From NCBI GenBank assembly GCA_024225395.1, contig JAAEMR010000090.1:24548-88547 (forward strand): a DNA stretch of 64,000 bases, given 5' to 3'. Each line of letters begins with the position of its first letter. Positions within the stretch are counted from its first letter, which is position 1. Origin of the DNA: Gammaproteobacteria bacterium (GTDB taxonomy: Bacteria; Pseudomonadota; Gammaproteobacteria; GCA-001735895). Shown here in pieces: positions 20,679 to 29,487 of this stretch. The notes beneath the pieces were generated by a model that was not told the DNA's origin, made no database searches, and saw nothing but the letters and a program-made list of their open reading frames with translations. The translations under genes and the position numbers were made by a program.

Positions 20679-20712
20679 AAAAAAAAGCCTCAGTCGAGTC
20701 CTTGACTGAGGC
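20679..20712 (-). terminator. Intrinsic terminator of the candidate small RNA
   Basis: Minus-strand 9-bp stem GCCTCAGTC/GACTGAGGC with an 8-nt loop containing a GGA, followed by eight T residues. No minus-strand protein gene lies upstream, which is why a non-coding RNA is proposed. Confidence 0.85.
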
Positions 20713-20828
20713 TGTGTTGACCTTCCTGGTCGATGATTGACTTAATTTTACATCCTTGAGATAGTGCCTTCCTAAGCAAGCGATCCTGCTTTATCTGTAA
20801 TTTCCTTTTCAGGCCCTATCCTTAGAAC
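20679..20828 (-). ncRNA. Candidate CsrB/RsmZ-type CsrA-sequestering small RNA
   Basis: On the minus strand this gene-free stretch of about 150 nt holds seven GGA motifs. Several sit in hairpin loops of the CsrA-binding type: GACC-AGGAA-GGTC, TGCTT-AGGA-AGGCA, AAGC-AGGATC-GCTT and CTA-AGGA-TAG. It ends in a strong intrinsic terminator (GCCTCAGTC stem, T8). A weak -10 (TATATC, 20834-20839) sets the 5' end near 20,828. A GacA-type palindrome lies further upstream. In the Gac/Rsm scheme such RNAs titrate CsrA/RsmA; the call rests on architecture, not on sequence identity to a known RNA. Confidence 0.6.
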
Positions 20829-20908
20829 GTTGGGATATAATTGCATGTTACAGAGAATGGTGATACGGCTTTTTTCGCTTTTTTTTGTAGGTCAATATCA
20901 ATAATAAA

Positions 20909-20926
20909 TGTAGGGCAAATCCTACA
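20909..20926. promoter_or_regulatory. GacA-box-like palindrome upstream of the small RNA
   Basis: TGTAGGGCAAATCCTACA is a perfect 6-6-6 palindrome. It matches the layout of the GacA upstream activating sequence TGTAAG-N6-CTTACA, with one symmetrical substitution in each arm. It is centred about 90 bp upstream of the proposed 5' end of the small RNA and abuts the pip ribosome-binding site on the other strand. Confidence 0.55.
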
Positions 20927-20938
20927 AGGAACTTTTTC

Positions 20939-21883
20939 ATGTTATTCCCTGCCATTCAGCCAACTCGAACTTTTTATCTTCAGGTGTCAGCTGACCATGA
21001 ACTGTATATAGAAGAGTGTGGTAAAGCTGATGGTGTGCCAATCGTTTTTTTACACGGTGGACCGGGAGGAAGCTGTGAGCCAGTTCATCGTCGCTATTAT
21101 GATCCGGAGCGTTACCGTATTCTTTTATTTGACCAGAGAGGTTGTGGAAAATCTCGTCCTCATGCCAGCCTGAAAAATAATACAGCCCAGGATTTGATTG
21201 ATGATCTGGAGCAAATTCGTGAACACCTCGGGATTGATAAATGGGTAGTGTTTGGCGGTTCCTGGGGCTCTACTCTTGCACTGGCCTATGCGGAAACTCA
21301 TGCAGAGAGAGTGCTCGGCCTGGTAGTACGCGGTATTTTTCTATGTCGTCAACAAGATATTGACTGGTTTTATCAGGGGGGTGCGGCACGCTTATTTCCC
21401 GATGCATGGGAAGATTTTATTGCGCCTATACCAGAGGGTGAAAGATCCAGCATGGTGGCGGCCTACCATAAACGCCTCACCAGTGATAATGAGCTTGAGC
21501 GAATGGCGGCAGCAAAAGCCTGGTCTATCTGGGAAGGAAGCACGGCAACGCTGATAAAAAACTCTGCTGTCATCGATTATTTTTCAAATCCTCATATCGC
21601 TTTAAGTATTGCCCGTATTGAATGTCACTTTTTCACAAACAATAGTTTTTTTGAGGAAAATCAATTGCTGGAAAATGCGTATAAATTGAAAGATATACCC
21701 GGTTTCATTGTGCACGGGCGTTATGATGTCATCTGCCCAATTGATCAAGCTTTTGCTTTACATGAAAAATGGCCAGATAGTCAGTTGAAAATCATTGCCG
21801 ATGCCGGGCATGCCGTTTCAGAAGAAGGTATCATTAAAGCGCTGGTCGAAAGTACCAATACGATGCTGCGCCTGATCGAATGA
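20939..21883 (+). CDS. pip: Proline iminopeptidase
   Basis: Cytoplasmic alpha/beta hydrolase that removes N-terminal proline from peptides. The oxyanion motif HGGPGGSCEPVHRRYYDPE is near residue 40, the nucleophile elbow GGSWGSTLALAYAE near 105, and the catalytic Asp/His are in VHGRYDVICP and ADAGHAVSE. The 314-residue length is typical of the family. An AAGGA box precedes the ATG. The end overlaps dtd by 4 nt, so the two are translated together. Confidence 0.93.
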   Translation: MLFPAIQPTRTFYLQVSADHELYIEECGKADGVPIVFLHGGPGGSCEPVHRRYYDPERYRILLFDQRGCGKSRPHASLKNNTAQDLIDDLEQIREHLGIDKWVVFGGSWGSTLALAYAETHAERVLGLVVRGIFLCRQQDIDWFYQGGAARLFPDAWEDFIAPIPEGERSSMVAAYHKRLTSDNELERMAAAKAWSIWEGSTATLIKNSAVIDYFSNPHIALSIARIECHFFTNNSFFEENQLLENAYKLKDIPGFIVHGRYDVICPIDQAFALHEKWPDSQLKIIADAGHAVSEEGIIKALVESTNTMLRLIE

Positions 21884-22332
21884 TCGCTTTATTGCAACGC
21901 GTTAAACAGGCTCGCGTCGAGGTTGATAGTCAGGTCGTAGGGCAGATTGACGAGGGTTTACTGGTGTTTGCGGGGTTTGAACCAGAGGATGATGACGCTA
22001 TTGTTATCCGGTTACTGGAACGTTTGTTGAATTATCGGGTATTTGCTGATCCGGATGATAAAATGAATCTGTCTGTACGAGATATTCAGGGTGGATTGTT
22101 ACTGGTACCTCAGTTTACCCTGGCCGCAGAAACCAGCAAAGGTAGAAGACCCAGTTTCACGTCGGCAGCGACTCCTGATAAAGGATTAAGATTATTTAAG
22201 TACTTGTTACAGCAGGCTGTCGAAAAACATTCACCGGTATCGAGCGGGGTGTTTGGTGCCGACATGCAGGTTCATTTGCAAAATGATGGCCCGGTGACTT
22301 TCCTGCTTAAACAGGAAAATAGATTAAAGTAA
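21880..22332 (+). CDS. dtd: D-aminoacyl-tRNA deacylase
   Basis: Proofreading enzyme that hydrolyses D-aminoacyl-tRNA. The family body is clear: MIALLQRVKQARVEV at the start, GLLVFAGFEPEDD, and the cross-subunit Gly-cisPro motif NDGPVTF near the C-terminus. The usual SQFTL active-site segment reads PQFTL here; the threonine is kept but the serine is replaced by proline. Length 150 residues is standard. The start overlaps pip (ATGA). Confidence 0.93.
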   Translation: MIALLQRVKQARVEVDSQVVGQIDEGLLVFAGFEPEDDDAIVIRLLERLLNYRVFADPDDKMNLSVRDIQGGLLLVPQFTLAAETSKGRRPSFTSAATPDKGLRLFKYLLQQAVEKHSPVSSGVFGADMQVHLQNDGPVTFLLKQENRLK

Positions 22333-22349
22333 TTTTGGAGTAGTGAATT

Positions 22350-23108
22350 GTGCGAAATGTAATGTATTTATTTTTAGCCTTTTTAACCCTGACTGTGCAG
22401 GCATCTGATCTGCAGCGAGAAAAGCGTTTAATGGATCAAATAGTTGATGCCATTATGGACGGTGATCCGGAAATGTTGAACGCTAATGGGCATGAGTTTT
22501 TAAGTATTTATACAGAAGCCGATGAACCCAAAGGTGCTGTGCTGATCCTGCATGGGCGCGGATTTCACCCGGATTGGGCTGATGCTATTAATCCATTGCG
22601 AGTAGGGCTGGTAGATTCTGGCTGGAACACACTGTCCATTCAATTGCCGGTGCTGGAAAAAACAGCCAAGTTTTATGATTATGTTCCAGTGTTCGATGAA
22701 GCGATTCCCCGAATAGATGCTGCTATTGATTTTCTGCAGCGGCAGGGCAATAAAAAAATAATTATCGTCGCGCATAGTTGTGGAGCGCATATGGCCATGC
22801 AGTATATTCGACAGAAAGGTGAGGACCGGTTTGATGCGCTCGTTGGGATAGGTATGGGAGCCACAGACTATAAACAGCCGATGTTGCAGCCATTTCCTCT
22901 GGATACAATGAAAAAGCCCATTCTGGATGTGTATGGAGGTGATGATTATCCTGCAGTACAGAGGTTAGCCGGTATTCGTGCTCAACAAATGCAGGATGAA
23001 GGTCATGAGTTATCCACCCAGAAAATTGTGCCGAATGCTAATCATTACTTTACCGATATGGGTGATCCACTGGTTGAAGTGATCTCGGAATGGCTGGAAA
23101 AGTTATAA
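22350..23108 (+). CDS. DUF3530 family exported alpha/beta hydrolase-like protein
   Basis: The 252-residue protein begins with a signal peptide (VMYLFLAFLTLTVQA) and has an alpha/beta hydrolase look: an HGRGFHPDWADAI segment after the first strand, a nucleophile-elbow-like AHSCGAHMAMQY near residue 140, and a C-terminal NANHYFTD with a candidate catalytic His. The start is GTG at 22350, with GGAG upstream; an ATG at 22362 is an alternative. Substrate unknown. It follows dtd by 17 bp. Confidence 0.75.
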   Translation: MRNVMYLFLAFLTLTVQASDLQREKRLMDQIVDAIMDGDPEMLNANGHEFLSIYTEADEPKGAVLILHGRGFHPDWADAINPLRVGLVDSGWNTLSIQLPVLEKTAKFYDYVPVFDEAIPRIDAAIDFLQRQGNKKIIIVAHSCGAHMAMQYIRQKGEDRFDALVGIGMGATDYKQPMLQPFPLDTMKKPILDVYGGDDYPAVQRLAGIRAQQMQDEGHELSTQKIVPNANHYFTDMGDPLVEVISEWLEKL

Positions 23109-23196
23109 AACTTTCAAAAATGAATTGATATGGGGCTGTATTTTTGCAGCCTGCCAGCTTATTATCTGCCTCCAGTTTTTTAGTTGTCTTTAAAAT

Positions 23197-23790
23197 ATGT
23201 CAGAACGTACTGCATCTGTTACCCGGAATACGCTCGAAACCCAGATTAGTGTGACCGTCAACCTGGATGGAACGGGCCTGTCTAAATTCGATACCGGCAT
23301 TCCTTTTCTGGAGCACATGCTGGAGCAGATATCTCGTCATGGCCTGGTCGATCTGGAAATATCTGCGAAAGGTGATTTGCATATTGATGATCACCACACC
23401 GTCGAAGATATTGGTATTACGCTGGGACAGGCATTTGCCAAAGCACTCGGTGATAAAAAAGGTATTCAACGTTATGGTCATGCCTATGTGCCGCTGGATG
23501 AAGCTTTATCCCGAGTGGTTATAGACTTTTCCGGGCGTCCTGGTATTGAATATCGAGTCGATTATGCTCGTGCAAGTATCGGTAGTTTCGATGTTGATCT
23601 GTTTCACGAATTTTTTCAGGGTTTTGTAAATCATGCCCTGGCAACGCTGCATATTGATAATCTTCAGGGCAAAAATGCGCACCATATTGCAGAAACAGTT
23701 TTCAAGGCATTTGGCCGGGCTATTCGAGTCGCCATGAGTGCTGATGAACGTATGGCGGGTGTGATCCCTTCCACTAAAGGTAGTTTGTAG
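23197..23790 (+). CDS. hisB: Imidazoleglycerol-phosphate dehydratase
   Basis: Sixth step of histidine synthesis. This is the monofunctional bacterial form (197 residues), not the fused HisNB of E. coli. Manganese-binding histidine motifs are visible: [16 protein letters not shown] near residue 66 and [16 protein letters not shown] near 160, plus [13 protein letters not shown] near 33. It starts the block hisB-hisH-hisA-hisF-hisI-hisE and is 4 bp from hisH. Confidence 0.97.
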   Translation: MSERTASVTRNTLETQISVTVNLDGTGLSKFDTGIPFLEHMLEQISRHGLVDLEISAKGDLHIDDHHTVEDIGITLGQAFAKALGDKKGIQRYGHAYVPLDEALSRVVIDFSGRPGIEYRVDYARASIGSFDVDLFHEFFQGFVNHALATLHIDNLQGKNAHHIAETVFKAFGRAIRVAMSADERMAGVIPSTKGSL

Positions 23791-23794
23791 TTCT

Positions 23795-24442
23795 ATGCAC
23801 ACTATTGCAGTTATTGATTACGGTATGGGTAACCTGCATTCGGTCACCAAAGCGCTAGAACATGTTGTCGATCAAAATCAACAAGTCATTTTAACCTCTT
23901 CACCCGAGATTGTGTCTGAGGCTGATAAGGTGGTGTTTCCTGGGCAGGGCGCCGCTAGAGACTGTATGCTGGCAATCGATGAACATGGTTTGCGTGAAAC
24001 AGTTCAGGATGCAGCTAACAATAAACCTTTTCTGGGGATATGCATGGGTATGCAGGTATTGGTGCATGCGAGTGAGGAAAATGGCGGGACTGATTGTCTG
24101 GCCCTGTATCCCGGTGAAGTCAGGTATTTTGGTGACCCCCTGCTCGATGAAAATAATGAGCGATTAAAGGTACCGCACATGGGGTGGAATCAGGTCCGGC
24201 AGACCCGGGAGCATCCGTTATGGCATAAAATTGCCGACAATAGCCGGTTTTATTTTGTACACAGTTACTATCTGGAAACCGAAGCTGCCGATCTTGAAAT
24301 AGGGCATTGTAACTACGGCAAGTCATTTACCTGTGCTATCGCAAAAGATAATGTCTTTGCAATGCAATGTCACCCGGAAAAAAGTGCAGATGCAGGTCTG
24401 CAATTATTAACCAATTTTGCCCAGTGGGATGGTGAAGTGTAG
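23795..24442 (+). CDS. hisH: Imidazole glycerol phosphate synthase, glutaminase subunit
   Basis: Class I glutamine amidotransferase that supplies ammonia to HisF. The oxyanion/nucleophile segment is PFLGICMGMQVL (catalytic Cys near residue 82), and the His-Glu pair is in AMQCHPEKSADAG near residue 190. VFPGQGAARDCM is typical of HisH. Length 215 residues. It stands between hisB and hisA; its partner HisF is two genes downstream. Confidence 0.96.
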   Translation: MHTIAVIDYGMGNLHSVTKALEHVVDQNQQVILTSSPEIVSEADKVVFPGQGAARDCMLAIDEHGLRETVQDAANNKPFLGICMGMQVLVHASEENGGTDCLALYPGEVRYFGDPLLDENNERLKVPHMGWNQVRQTREHPLWHKIADNSRFYFVHSYYLETEAADLEIGHCNYGKSFTCAIAKDNVFAMQCHPEKSADAGLQLLTNFAQWDGEV

Positions 24443-24510
24443 TGATCTGCAAAGCTGACCTTCCCTTACTATTTCGCTAAAATTTCAAATAAACAGGATC
24501 CAATACTAGA

Positions 24511-25242
24511 ATGAACCTAATTCCAGCAATAGATTTAAAGCACGGACAATGTGTCCGATTACGTCAGGGACGCATGGAAGAAAGCACCGTTTTCTCTGAT
24601 GATCCTGTTGCCATGGCTGGTAAATGGGTTGATCATGGGGCTAAGCGCCTGCACCTGGTAGAGCTGGATGGTGCTTTTCAGGGGGAACCCGTCAATGCCG
24701 ACGTGATTGAAAATATTTCTACTGCTTACCCCGATTTGCCAATCCAGATTGGCGGTGGTATTCGCACTATCGATACGGTGGAAGCCTATCTCGCTGCGGG
24801 TGTGGAATACGTTATTATTGGGACTCAGGCAGTTAAAAAACCAGAATTTGTAACCGAACTATGTGTTGAGTTTCCCGGTCATGTCATCGTTGGTATCGAT
24901 GCTAAAGATGGCATGGTAGCTGTTCAGGGATGGGCTGAAGAATCTGATCATTCAGCAGAACATCTGGCGCAAAAATTTGAAGATCAGGGCGTTTCTGCCA
25001 TAGTGTATACTGATATTAGCCGGGACGGCATGATGCAGGGTGTGAACGTGGAAGCGACCAGGTTGATGGCTGAAGCGATCTCCATTCCGGTTATTGCTTC
25101 AGGTGGTGTCACTAATATCGATGATATTAAACACCTGAATAAAGTGAAGGGCTCGGGCATAGAAGGTGTCATTATTGGTCGTGCTTTATATGAGGGCACC
25201 ATTGACCTGAGTGAAGCTCAATCTTTTATAGATAGCCACTGA
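24511..25242 (+). CDS. hisA: ProFAR isomerase (phosphoribosyl imidazolecarboxamide isomerase)
   Basis: A (beta/alpha)8 barrel that performs the Amadori rearrangement in histidine synthesis. Family motifs: [17 protein letters not shown] at the N-terminus with catalytic Asp8, [10 protein letters not shown] near residue 78, a second Asp in [12 protein letters not shown] near 170, and [11 protein letters not shown] near 195. Length 243 residues. A 68-bp gap precedes it, and hisF begins 1 bp after its stop. Confidence 0.97.
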   Translation: MNLIPAIDLKHGQCVRLRQGRMEESTVFSDDPVAMAGKWVDHGAKRLHLVELDGAFQGEPVNADVIENISTAYPDLPIQIGGGIRTIDTVEAYLAAGVEYVIIGTQAVKKPEFVTELCVEFPGHVIVGIDAKDGMVAVQGWAEESDHSAEHLAQKFEDQGVSAIVYTDISRDGMMQGVNVEATRLMAEAISIPVIASGGVTNIDDIKHLNKVKGSGIEGVIIGRALYEGTIDLSEAQSFIDSH

Positions 25243-25243
25243 G

Positions 25244-26017
25244 ATGGGTTTAGCAAAACGCATAATTCCCTGTCTCGACGTTGATAACGGCCGCGTGGTG
25301 AAGGGGGTCAAATTTGTCGAAATACGTGATGCGGGTGACCCGGTAGAAAATGCCCGACGCTATAACCTGGAAGGTGCCGATGAACTTACCTTTCTCGATA
25401 TCACAGCAAGCTCAGATAATCGTGACACCATGGTGCATATGGTGGAAGCCGTTGCCAGTGAAGTGTTTATACCTTTAACGGTAGGTGGTGGCATACGTGA
25501 AGTTGCCGACGTACGTAAAATGTTGAACGCCGGTGCTGACAAGGTGGGTATAAATACAGCGGCCATTTTTAACCCTGATTTTGTCAAACAGGCAGCGGAT
25601 CGCTTTGGTTCACAATGCATCGTTGTTGCTGTGGATGCGAAGAAAGTAAGTCTGCCTGATGAGCAAAATCGCTGGGAAATATTTACCCACGGTGGGCGCA
25701 AGGGAACAGGCATAGATGCGCTGGAATGGGTTTGTAAAATGGATGAATATGGTGCTGGGGAAATATTGCTCACCAGCATGGATAGAGACGGTACCAAGCA
25801 GGGGTTTGATAATGAATTAACCCGCCAGGTTTCTGAATCTGTTAAGATTCCAGTGATTGCGTCAGGTGGTGTAGGAACCTTGCAACACATGGCTGATGGC
25901 GTGCTAAAAGGCAAGGCAGATGCAGTGCTTGCAGCCAGTATTTTTCATTTTGGTGAATACCGTATAAGTGAAGTAAAAAGTTATATGAAATCTCAGGGTA
26001 TCGAGGTTCGCGATTAA
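25244..26017 (+). CDS. hisF: Imidazole glycerol phosphate synthase, cyclase subunit
   Basis: A (beta/alpha)8 barrel that forms imidazole-glycerol phosphate and AICAR with ammonia from HisH. Motifs: [18 protein letters not shown] with catalytic Asp11, [16 protein letters not shown] near residue 80, [15 protein letters not shown] with the second catalytic Asp near 180, and [13 protein letters not shown] near 205. Length 257 residues is standard. Its stop overlaps the hisI start by one base. Confidence 0.97.
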   Translation: MGLAKRIIPCLDVDNGRVVKGVKFVEIRDAGDPVENARRYNLEGADELTFLDITASSDNRDTMVHMVEAVASEVFIPLTVGGGIREVADVRKMLNAGADKVGINTAAIFNPDFVKQAADRFGSQCIVVAVDAKKVSLPDEQNRWEIFTHGGRKGTGIDALEWVCKMDEYGAGEILLTSMDRDGTKQGFDNELTRQVSESVKIPVIASGGVGTLQHMADGVLKGKADAVLAASIFHFGEYRISEVKSYMKSQGIEVRD

Positions 26018-26415
26018 TGGAAGCGACGCAGGCACCTCATATTCTGGATGAAATAAAGTGGGATTCTGATGGACTGGTACCAGCGATTGCCCAGGATGCC
26101 GAATCAGGTGACGTATTAATGGTTGCGTGGATGAATCGCGAATCTTTAGCTTTAACGTTGGAAAAAAATCGGGCAGTATACTGGTCCCGTTCACGCCAGA
26201 AGATCTGGTTTAAAGGTGAACAATCCGGGCATGTTCAGCAATTAAAAGAAATACGAATTGATTGTGATGCTGATGTATTGCTGCTGCAGGTTGAGCAGCT
26301 TGGTGGAATAGCCTGCCATACCGGGCGTAAACGCTGCTTTTATCGAGTGTATAAAAATGGTGAATGGCAAACTGATGAGTCGGTGCTGAAGGATCCGCAA
26401 GACATTTATACATAA
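26017..26415 (+). CDS. hisI: Phosphoribosyl-AMP cyclohydrolase
   Basis: Zinc enzyme that opens the purine ring of PR-AMP (third step of histidine synthesis). Motifs: [37 protein letters not shown] near residue 50, the metal-binding DCDADVLLL, and [13 protein letters not shown] near 97. At 132 residues it is the single-domain form; HisE is encoded separately 198 bp downstream, whereas E. coli has a HisIE fusion. Confidence 0.96.
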   Translation: MEATQAPHILDEIKWDSDGLVPAIAQDAESGDVLMVAWMNRESLALTLEKNRAVYWSRSRQKIWFKGEQSGHVQQLKEIRIDCDADVLLLQVEQLGGIACHTGRKRCFYRVYKNGEWQTDESVLKDPQDIYT

Positions 26416-26419
26416 AAAG

Positions 26420-26585
26420 CGATTCACCGCGAAGGACACGAAGATTTACGGGATATGAAATTGGTATCTGGTTTTGAATCTAAATAAATGGAAGTTCGAG
26501 ATACCCTTTGTAATTATGAAGTAATTATAAAAGTTAAAGACTAAAAAAAGTTCCTTCGTGCTCTTCGTGAGTTTCGTGGTTAAAA
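26420..26585. repeat. Imperfect long inverted repeat between hisI and hisE
   Basis: The ends of this intergenic segment are near-complementary: CACCGCGAAGGACACGAAGA on the left (from 26425) and, on the right, a stretch reading in reverse complement CCACGAAACTCACGAAGA. The interior is AT-rich and non-coding. The texture is that of a small palindromic or MITE-like repeat inserted inside the his operon. Confidence 0.5.
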
Positions 26586-26613
26586 ACATAAATGTTTAAT
26601 GAATGAATAACGA

Positions 26614-26937
26614 ATGAGTGATGATATACTTTTACGTTTAATGGAGGTTCTGGAGTCGCGCAAGCAGGCAGATCCAGACTCTTCCTATGTCGCCAGTCTT
26701 TATCATAAGGGGCTGGATACTATTTTAAAAAAAATAGGTGAAGAATCCGCAGAAACCATCATTGCTGGTAAAGGTGGAGAAGAAGAACAAATTATTTATG
26801 AAATGGCAGATTTGTGGTTTCATAGCCTGGTTTTGCTGGCGCATAAAGGATTATCTGCCGAGCAAGTATTACAAGAACTGGATCGTCGTTTTGGCCTTTC
26901 CGGCCTTGAAGAAAAGGCATCCAGAGAAATTAAATAA
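26614..26937 (+). CDS. hisE: Phosphoribosyl-ATP pyrophosphatase
   Basis: Hydrolyses PR-ATP to PR-AMP (second step of histidine synthesis), an all-alpha MazG-like fold. Signature segments are [30 protein letters not shown] and [14 protein letters not shown] with the metal-binding Glu/Asp residues. Length 107 residues is normal for a stand-alone HisE. It is separated from hisI by a repeat-like spacer and is followed 21 bp later by tatA. Confidence 0.95.
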   Translation: MSDDILLRLMEVLESRKQADPDSSYVASLYHKGLDTILKKIGEESAETIIAGKGGEEEQIIYEMADLWFHSLVLLAHKGLSAEQVLQELDRRFGLSGLEEKASREIK

Positions 26938-26958
26938 AAAATTATTAAGAGGTGAATT

Positions 26959-27183
26959 ATGGGATTTGGCGGAATTAGTATCTGGTCATTATTATTGATA
27001 CTGGCAATTGTTGTTTTATTATTTGGCACTAAAAAACTACGCAATGTAGGCGGTGATCTTGGCGGAGCAATTCGCAGCTTTAAGAAGTCTATAAAGGATG
27101 AAGAGCAGGGTAATGCCAAAGCCGATGCTAAAGATACAAATGTCATCGAAGGCAAAGCCACCGAAGAAAAAGATAAAGTCTAA
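26959..27183 (+). CDS. tatA: Sec-independent translocase subunit TatA
   Basis: Small pore-forming component of the twin-arginine translocase. The single N-terminal membrane helix ([17 protein letters not shown]) is followed by the hinge and amphipathic helix [20 protein letters not shown], then a charged tail. Length 74 residues. An AAGAGGTG ribosome-binding site precedes the ATG. tatB and tatC follow immediately. Confidence 0.95.
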   Translation: MGFGGISIWSLLLILAIVVLLFGTKKLRNVGGDLGGAIRSFKKSIKDEEQGNAKADAKDTNVIEGKATEEKDKV

Positions 27184-27200
27184 CTCAAAAATTTACTGTT

Positions 27201-27584
27201 ATGTTTGATATGGGATTTGCTGAGATGCTGATCATCGGCATCGTGGCACTATTGGTCATTGGTCCTGAGCGTCTGCCATCTGTAGCCAGAAAGGCTGGTG
27301 CTTACGTGGCGAAAATAAAGCGTTTTGTGACTAACGTGAAGTCGGATGTTGAACGCGAATTCCGTACCGATGAATTGCAGCAGATGCTAAAACAGCAGCA
27401 GGAAGAATTAAGTTCATTAAAAGATATCGTCAACGAAACTAAAAAGGATGTCGATCTGGACTCTATCGAGAAATCACTTAAAGAGTCTGGTGAAGAAGTC
27501 ATGGCCGACTATAATGCTATGTCGGCACCGGATGAAGATGTTCCTGGCAAAAATGAGCCTCAGACAGAAAAAATAAGTTCATAA
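27201..27584 (+). CDS. tatB: Sec-independent translocase subunit TatB
   Basis: TatB pairs with TatC to recognise twin-arginine signals. N-terminal helix [27 protein letters not shown] contains the TatB-type GPERLP hinge, followed by a long amphipathic and acidic helix. Length 127 residues. Start ATG at 27201 lacks a strong SD. Its stop overlaps the tatC start. Confidence 0.94.
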   Translation: MFDMGFAEMLIIGIVALLVIGPERLPSVARKAGAYVAKIKRFVTNVKSDVEREFRTDELQQMLKQQQEELSSLKDIVNETKKDVDLDSIEKSLKESGEEVMADYNAMSAPDEDVPGKNEPQTEKISS

Positions 27585-28666
27585 TGGCAGAGCAAGAAGA
27601 ACAACAATCCGACAGTGTAGAGTCCTCTTCGATGGGCTTGATGTCCCACCTGGTAGAACTACGTGACCGCCTTTTACGAGTAGTTATTTCTATTCTGGCT
27701 ATCTTTTTATGCCTGTTCTACTGGGCTAATGATATCTATACCTACCTTGCTGGTCCGCTAACCAGGCATTTACCTGAAGGGACTCAGATGATTGCGATTG
27801 ACGTCGCATCACCTTTTTTAACGCCTTTTAAACTGGTGTTGATGCTTTCTGTATTTCTGGCCATGCCCTTTATTCTGTATCAAATCTGGGGTTTTGTAGC
27901 GCCTGGACTTTATAAACATGAAAAACGCCTGGCAGGACCTTTGCTTGCCTCCAGTATTGTTCTTTTTTACTGTGGAATGCTGTTTGCTTTTTATGTCGTG
28001 TTCCCGCTGGTATTTGGATTCTTTACTTCCGTTGGGCCTGAAATGGTCGCTATTTCCACCGATATTGGACGTTATCTTGATTTTGTAATTTCATTGTTTT
28101 TTGGTTTTGGGTTGGCATTTGAAGTGCCTATTGCCACTATTCTTCTGGTTGCAATAGGAATGACGACTCCAGATCAGTTAGCTGAAAAGCGCCCCTATGT
28201 CATTGTGGGGGCTTTTGTATTGGGCATGTTGCTAACTCCACCGGATATTATTTCACAGGTATTGCTGGCAGTTCCCATCTGGGTTCTGTTTGAAAGCGGG
28301 GTGATTGCCTCCAGAATGATCTTTGCCGAGCGTTTGCAAAAAGATGCGGAACAGGCTGCACAGGATAAAGCCGATGAGGAAAATGAGACTGGCGACGATT
28401 CAAATTATGGAGATGATTACGAAGTCGTCAATGACCCTGCTGAATCGAGCAATAATTCTGCACATCAAGAATACCAGCCTTTGACCGATGCCGAAATGGA
28501 AGCTGAAATGGATCGAATTGAAGAAGCTGAGCATGACGAAAATGATGATGAGGACGATGATGCTTATGTAGAGCCCGCCTCCACTTCCTCGACCGAACCT
28601 GACGCTACAAAAGCTGCCAGGAAGTCAAAGAAGAAAAAAGATAAAAAATCAAAAAAGAAAGGCTAA
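27584..28666 (+). CDS. tatC: Sec-independent translocase subunit TatC with long charged C-terminal tail
   Basis: Residues 10-245 are a normal TatC with six membrane helices: MSHLVELRDRLLR at the start, FWGF-like IWGFVAPGLYKHEKRL near residue 103, and FGLAFEVPI near 172. The remaining 115 residues or so are an unusual extension. It is acidic first (EEAEHDENDDEDDDAYVEP) and ends in a run of lysines (KSKKKKDKKSKKKG). Most TatC proteins end near residue 250-260. The tail is on the cytoplasmic side by topology. The function of the tail is unknown. Confidence 0.95.
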   Translation: MAEQEEQQSDSVESSSMGLMSHLVELRDRLLRVVISILAIFLCLFYWANDIYTYLAGPLTRHLPEGTQMIAIDVASPFLTPFKLVLMLSVFLAMPFILYQIWGFVAPGLYKHEKRLAGPLLASSIVLFYCGMLFAFYVVFPLVFGFFTSVGPEMVAISTDIGRYLDFVISLFFGFGLAFEVPIATILLVAIGMTTPDQLAEKRPYVIVGAFVLGMLLTPPDIISQVLLAVPIWVLFESGVIASRMIFAERLQKDAEQAAQDKADEENETGDDSNYGDDYEVVNDPAESSNNSAHQEYQPLTDAEMEAEMDRIEEAEHDENDDEDDDAYVEPASTSSTEPDATKAARKSKKKKDKKSKKKG

Positions 28667-28751
28667 GAGTTCTTCCAGGTTTGATGATTCAGCTTCCTGA
28701 GTACTGCTAATTATAATTTTTTAGTTTTTACTTCAAAATCAACAAAGCCGG

Positions 28752-28786
28752 CCGATAACTGTACTGACCCTCTCAGCAGTTATCGG
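28752..28786 (+). promoter_or_regulatory. 10-bp hairpin ending three bases before a start codon
   Basis: Arms CCGATAACTG and CAGTTATCGG enclose a 15-nt loop, and the right arm ends 3 nt before the ATG at 28790. No ribosome-binding site is seen elsewhere. It could end tatC transcription (only three T residues follow) or control translation of the downstream gene. Confidence 0.5.
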
Positions 28787-28789
28787 TTT

Positions 28790-29320
28790 ATGAAACTTCT
28801 ATCGCTGTTATTTTTTTGTTGTACCTATACTCCTGCTTTTGCTGTTGAGCTGTTTGGCGTAGACCTGAATGGCACAACCCGTGACGAATTACGTCTTGCC
28901 ATTGAAAATGCCGGTGTAAAATTGGTGCAATATGCTGGGAAGGGCACCTTTTATGATGTTTATAAGGGCGATACTGTTTTGCATAAAGCCAATCAGCTTT
29001 ACCTGGGCTTCGTAAAAAAAGATAAAAAATTTGCTTTCGCTGAATATGAGTTTAGCGGGTTTAAACATCCAGTTTTACTTAATAAATTGAATAAAAAATA
29101 TGGTAAGGCTAGCCCGATAAAGGGAAAATTTATTTCAGATCAATCTTATTCCTGGGTTTCAAAAGGTATTCAAATTACCTTTTATCAGGACTGGAATTCA
29201 TATAAAACGCGTCTGACTTATTTTAATCCTGAAACACTGAAGCAGCTCAGGAACGAGCAAAAGTTATTTTCAGGAGTCCTGAAGAAGCAAATGGCTATCT
29301 ATCTGGAGCAGGGGTATTAA
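28790..29320 (+). CDS. Predicted periplasmic protein, unknown
   Basis: The 176-residue product begins with a signal peptide (LLSLLFFCCTYTPAFA). The mature part begins VELFGVDLNGTTRDELRLAIENAGVKLV and is rich in Lys, Tyr and Phe. I do not recognise the family; the opening resembles small periplasmic proteins with a single alpha/beta module. There are no cysteines after the signal. The start codon directly follows a strong hairpin and has no evident Shine-Dalgarno, which weakens confidence in the exact start. Confidence 0.6.
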   Translation: MKLLSLLFFCCTYTPAFAVELFGVDLNGTTRDELRLAIENAGVKLVQYAGKGTFYDVYKGDTVLHKANQLYLGFVKKDKKFAFAEYEFSGFKHPVLLNKLNKKYGKASPIKGKFISDQSYSWVSKGIQITFYQDWNSYKTRLTYFNPETLKQLRNEQKLFSGVLKKQMAIYLEQGY

Positions 29321-29487
29321 CTTGATAGTTTTGGATTTAAAGCCGATTATTTAAAAACTTTAGACCGCTTGTCCGAAAAAAAGCAATTTATCCATGAAAT
29401 GTGACTTGTTAAACCTCATGTAAAGTCCTGTTTTGCTACACTTCAAACACGATTAACTTAATAGTGTTTATTATTCAGGCGAATTTT

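Noticed and set aside
20525..20740. A 71-codon plus-strand frame between ttcA and pip
   Set aside because: It runs through the hairpin and terminator of the candidate small RNA, has no ribosome-binding site and no protein-like texture.
25360..25914. A 184-codon minus-strand frame opposite hisF
   Set aside because: It lies wholly inside the well-supported hisF gene and shows no family motif.
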